Both the position numbers and the translations under genes were made by a program. Shown in pieces: positions 7,196-9,328 of a stretch of 9,328 nt of DNA. The notes under the pieces are model-generated. The model saw only the letters and a list, made by a program, of their open reading frames with translations, was not told where the DNA came from and did no database searches. Source of the stretch: Planctomycetota bacterium. Lineage in GTDB: Bacteria; Planctomycetota; Phycisphaerae; Sedimentisphaerales; Anaerobacaceae. The stretch lies in assembly GCA_023135255.1 (NCBI GenBank), contig JAGLTN010000056.1, positions 1 to 9,328 of the forward strand, read 5' to 3'. The first letter of the stretch is position 1. Each line of letters begins with the position of its first letter.

Positions 7196-7879
7196 ATGTT
7201 TAAAATTATTACCATAGCATCTTTTTTAATTACGTTTGCGGCGATTGGATTGCATTGTTTGATCTTTCATCCGAAGTTCGATGAAGTGTTCGGGCCTAAA
7301 CGTTTGCGTAAAGGGCTTGATATTTTTCGGATACCGGTATTGATCATTACACTGCTTTTGCCTGGGCAGAGCAGTAGCTTGTGGGGTGTGGTTAAAAAGC
7401 TGCTTTATTTGTTTGTTATGTTTTGCGTTTTGGTGCTGGTTGTGACTGGTTTCTGGCAGCGGCTGCTTTACGATAAAGCATTGAGCGGTTATTTGATAAT
7501 GATCCATTCTACTTTTGCACCGATATTTATTGCGTGCCTGGCGATACTTGCGTTGGGCTGGTCTAAGCAGAACGGCTTTAACAGGTATGACTGTCCGTGG
7601 CTTATGAGATTTTTGCACAAGGCTGTTAAGCTTGGCGTTTATGTTGAAAAGACAGAAAATGAGACGTTTTTGCCGGTTCGTAAGATAACGTTCTGGGTTT
7701 TGATGTTTTTGGCTTTGGTAGTTGCGCTGAGTATTGTTTCGAGTATGTTCAGGATATTCGGGACGGATATGCAGCATTTTCTGATGGACCTGCATAGGTA
7801 TAGCGCTTTGGCGTTTGTTCTTATTGCGATGGTGCATACATACGTGACAGCTTTGGCGAAAGCGAGGCAGGAAATTTAG
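7196..7879 (+). CDS. Formate-dehydrogenase-gamma-like membrane cytochrome b
   Basis: A 227-residue membrane protein with about five helices (roughly 4-24, 68-86, 98-121, 163-184, 198-220). Residues 66-220 align with remembered E. coli FdnI: helix with TGFW (FdnI LSG), IMIHSTF with His104 (FdnI His57), YDCPWLMRFL (FdnI DIPWLLNIV), KITFWVLM (FdnI KMMFWSIM), and a last helix with His200 and His214, spaced 14 like FdnI His155 and His169. The expected first-helix His (FdnI His18) is Tyr71 here. An extra N-terminal helix carries His20 and His25. Such subunits bind haem b and pass electrons to or from menaquinone. It directly follows the heptahaem cytochrome and probably forms its membrane partner; no molybdoenzyme or iron-sulphur subunit is encoded here. 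No clear ribosome site precedes ATG 7196, so translational coupling is possible. Confidence 0.85.
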   Translation: MFKIITIASFLITFAAIGLHCLIFHPKFDEVFGPKRLRKGLDIFRIPVLIITLLLPGQSSSLWGVVKKLLYLFVMFCVLVLVVTGFWQRLLYDKALSGYLIMIHSTFAPIFIACLAILALGWSKQNGFNRYDCPWLMRFLHKAVKLGVYVEKTENETFLPVRKITFWVLMFLALVVALSIVSSMFRIFGTDMQHFLMDLHRYSALAFVLIAMVHTYVTALAKARQEI

Positions 7880-7899
7880 TCTGTAATTTTAAATTGGTT

Positions 7900-7919
7900 T
7901 CTGACGAAGGATAGTCAGA
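7900..7919 (+). repeat. Inverted repeat between cytochrome b and MFS genes
   Basis: TCTGAC and GTCAGA form a perfect 6-bp stem with an 8-base loop. A run of eight T (7932-7939) starts 12 bases after the stem, too far for a standard intrinsic terminator. It may be an operator, a processing hairpin or chance. The 73-base gap is the largest within block B, so a transcript boundary here is possible. Confidence 0.3.
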
Positions 7920-7939
7920 TTCAAATGTTAATTTTTTTT

Positions 7940-7944
7940 AAGGA
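7940..7944 (+). promoter_or_regulatory. Shine-Dalgarno that sets the MFS start
   Basis: AAGGA lies 8 bases before ATG 7953. The upstream in-frame ATG at 7944 overlaps this site, so it cannot be served by it; translation most likely starts at 7953. Confidence 0.7.
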
Positions 7945-7952
7945 TGGTAATT

Positions 7953-9140
7953 ATGGAAATTCAATACAATGTCCTGACTCAGATCGTTGCTTTGATGTGT
8001 GTGTTTGGTCTTGGAATGTGCTTTGCGCTTTTGGGTTCTATCGGCGTTAAGCTGATGCCGAGGCTCAATATTGACCAGAGTAAATTTGGTACGATGATCT
8101 CGGCGTTTATGTTTACATGCCTTTTGGCTTCTCTTTTGATGGGTGTGGTTGTTGATAAGGTAGGGTTTAAGCCGGTAGCGGTTTTCGGTTTTATTGCGAC
8201 AGCGGCTTGTATCTTTATTTTAGCTTACGGCAAAACTTTTAAAAGTTGTCTGGTGCCTTGTCTCTTGCTTGGTTTTGGAGCGATGGCACTTAATACCGCA
8301 GGTAATACGTTGATACCGAGTATTCTTTATAAAGGTGAGAATCCGGCGGCTGCGAGTAATATGGGTAATGTGTTCTTTGGGTTGGGACTTTTTCTGACGC
8401 CTTTGGTTGTTAGTTTCCTGTTTAAAAAGGTCAGCTATGAGAAGGCAGTTGCGGCTTTGGGAGTGATAGTTTTATTGCCTGTGATCGTTGCTGTTCTGGC
8501 GATATATCCTGCTGCAAGTGCGGGTTTTGCTATCGGTGATGCAGTTGCACTTTTAAAGGAGCCTGTAGTTCTTATGGCGGCGTTGGCGTTGTTCTGTTAT
8601 ATCAGCCTGGAGTCATCGTTTTGTAACTGGCTTGCTCCTTACGGCAAGGAAGTGCTTAGCAAAGACGTTGAGGGTGACACATCGATTTTCGATGCTAAGG
8701 GACAGCAGCTTCTCAGTGTTTTTGCGATTGCGATGATGGCAGGGCGTTTTGGGGCGAGTTTTATTCCTGTTATTACTAAATATGGAGGTTGGTTTATTGC
8801 AGGTGCCGCGGTAATTATTGCAGTTATTATTATTGCAATGTCGCTTGGTAAAAAATGCTGGCTTTGGATTTTGGCGGCATTGGCGGGGGTTGCTTTTGCA
8901 CCGTGTTTCCCGACGATAGTCGGTGTTACAGCTTCTAAGCATCCGGAAAACTTCGGTAGTGTTTTCGGGATTATCTTTGCTATTGGTCTTTTGGGCGGTG
9001 TTTTTGTGCCTAAGGCGATCGGTAAGCTTGCAGAGGGCTCGTCAATTCAAAAAAGTTTCAAACTTTTAATCCCTGCCTGCGTATTGTTAGTTGTATTTGC
9101 CATTATTCTTGGTGGGATAAAGGCAGTCGCAGCGGGGTAG
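7953..9140 (+). CDS. MFS transporter, sugar-porter-like (FucP-type resemblance)
   Basis: A 395-residue polytopic membrane protein with about 12 hydrophobic segments, a normal MFS length. GVVVDKVGFKP (about residues 64-74) is the MFS motif A between helices 2 and 3. The stretch NTAGNTLIPSIL, then NMGNVFFGLGLFLTP, resembles the helix 4-5 region of FucP-like sugar:H+ symporters, and a second cytoplasmic-type loop AIAMMAGRFGASF marks the start of the second half. It belongs to a different MFS branch from the permease at 1809-2981, so the locus encodes two unlike carriers. Substrate unknown; location beside carbohydrate oxidoreductases suggests a sugar or sugar acid. Start ATG 7953 was chosen because AAGGA at 7940-7944 is well placed for it. 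It lies 73 bases after the cytochrome b and may be on the same transcript. Confidence 0.88.
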   Translation: MEIQYNVLTQIVALMCVFGLGMCFALLGSIGVKLMPRLNIDQSKFGTMISAFMFTCLLASLLMGVVVDKVGFKPVAVFGFIATAACIFILAYGKTFKSCLVPCLLLGFGAMALNTAGNTLIPSILYKGENPAAASNMGNVFFGLGLFLTPLVVSFLFKKVSYEKAVAALGVIVLLPVIVAVLAIYPAASAGFAIGDAVALLKEPVVLMAALALFCYISLESSFCNWLAPYGKEVLSKDVEGDTSIFDAKGQQLLSVFAIAMMAGRFGASFIPVITKYGGWFIAGAAVIIAVIIIAMSLGKKCWLWILAALAGVAFAPCFPTIVGVTASKHPENFGSVFGIIFAIGLLGGVFVPKAIGKLAEGSSIQKSFKLLIPACVLLVVFAIILGGIKAVAAG

Positions 9141-9144
9141 TTTT

Positions 9145-9163
9145 GATTTAAATAGATTTAAAT
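9145..9163 (+). repeat. Short direct repeat upstream of the lipoprotein gene
   Basis: GATTTAAAT occurs twice, at 9145-9153 and 9155-9163, with a period of 10 bases, one helical turn. Each copy contains the palindrome ATTTAAAT. It lies in the 54-base gap before the lipoprotein gene and could be a protein-binding site or simple AT-rich spacer. Confidence 0.3.
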
Positions 9164-9194
9164 GCAAATGTTAAAAAAATGAGGTTAAAAAGAA

Positions 9195-9328
9195 ATGTCG
9201 AAAAAGTATAGTTTTGTGGTTAAGGTAACATTGATGGTAATGCTGGCGATAAGTTTGTTTATCTGCTCTTGTAAGAAGAAGAGCGATGCTCCTGCTGAGC
9301 CTGCAAAAACAGCACCAGCGAAAGAGGC
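9195..9328 (+). CDS. Predicted lipoprotein, N-terminal part (3' end outside window)
   Basis: From ATG 9195, preceded by GAGG at 9181-9184, 44 complete codons run to the window edge without a stop. The protein begins MSKKYSFVVKVTLMVMLAIS, a Lys-rich n-region and hydrophobic core, followed by LFICSC and KKK. Cys26 after I-C-S is a plausible lipidation site, although Cys at -2 is unusual for a lipobox. A Pro/Ala/Lys linker follows, typical of tethers in outer-membrane or periplasmic lipoproteins. The functional domain lies beyond the window, so no role is assigned; a solute-binding protein for the neighbouring transporter would be one possibility, without direct evidence. Confidence 0.75.
   Translation, partial: MSKKYSFVVKVTLMVMLAISLFICSCKKKSDAPAEPAKTAPAKE

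Noticed and set aside
7226..7837. Reverse-strand open frame (203 codons) opposite the cytochrome b gene
   Set aside because: It is a Gln/His/Lys-rich low-complexity translation of the complement of membrane-protein codons, with no recognisable fold.

Overview
The window looks like chromosomal DNA of a free-living Gram-negative bacterium, most plausibly a Planctomycetota member (Phycisphaerae-like) or another PVC-group polysaccharide degrader. This is inferred from gene content: several Gfo/Idh/MocA oxidoreductases, one of them Tat-exported, a secreted DUF1080 protein, an NHS-type sugar/nucleoside permease and a large multihaem cytochrome. The GC content is moderate by eye, and several genes start with GTG or TTG. 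No rRNA, tRNA, insertion sequence, CRISPR array or phage gene was seen. All genes lie on the + strand and no gene-free stretch exceeds about 175 bases.

Block A (1-3745) reads as one operon with gaps of 20-37 bases. It holds the C-terminal end of one Gfo/Idh/MocA oxidoreductase (cut by the window edge), a complete close paralogue, an NHS-family MFS permease and a secreted DUF1080 (3-keto-disaccharide hydrolase family) protein. Neither oxidoreductase end shows an export signal; the complete one looks cytoplasmic.

A 174-base gap (3746-3919) carries a near-consensus sigma-70-type promoter and starts block B. Block B (3920-7879) holds a Tat-exported Gfo/Idh/MocA protein, then, after 14 bases, a seven-haem c-type cytochrome with a signal peptide and a C-terminal membrane anchor, then, after 31 bases, a formate-dehydrogenase-gamma-like membrane cytochrome b. 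A second MFS transporter (7953-9140) and the start of a lipoprotein gene (from 9195, cut by the window edge) follow.

A coherent model, which is inference, is a compartment-split 3-keto-sugar pathway. The Tat-exported oxidoreductase would oxidise a glycoside in the periplasm, the secreted DUF1080 protein would cleave the keto-glycoside, a permease would import the products, and the cytoplasmic oxidoreductases would reduce the keto-sugar. Because oxidation and reduction would then occur on opposite sides of the membrane, the periplasmic step would need an electron outlet. The co-encoded heptahaem cytochrome c and cytochrome b are candidates for a route to the quinone pool. This pairing of sugar oxidoreductase and membrane electron-transfer module is the most interesting part of the window, together with an apparent His-to-Tyr change at a haem-ligand position in the cytochrome b, which carries an extra His-containing N-terminal helix.
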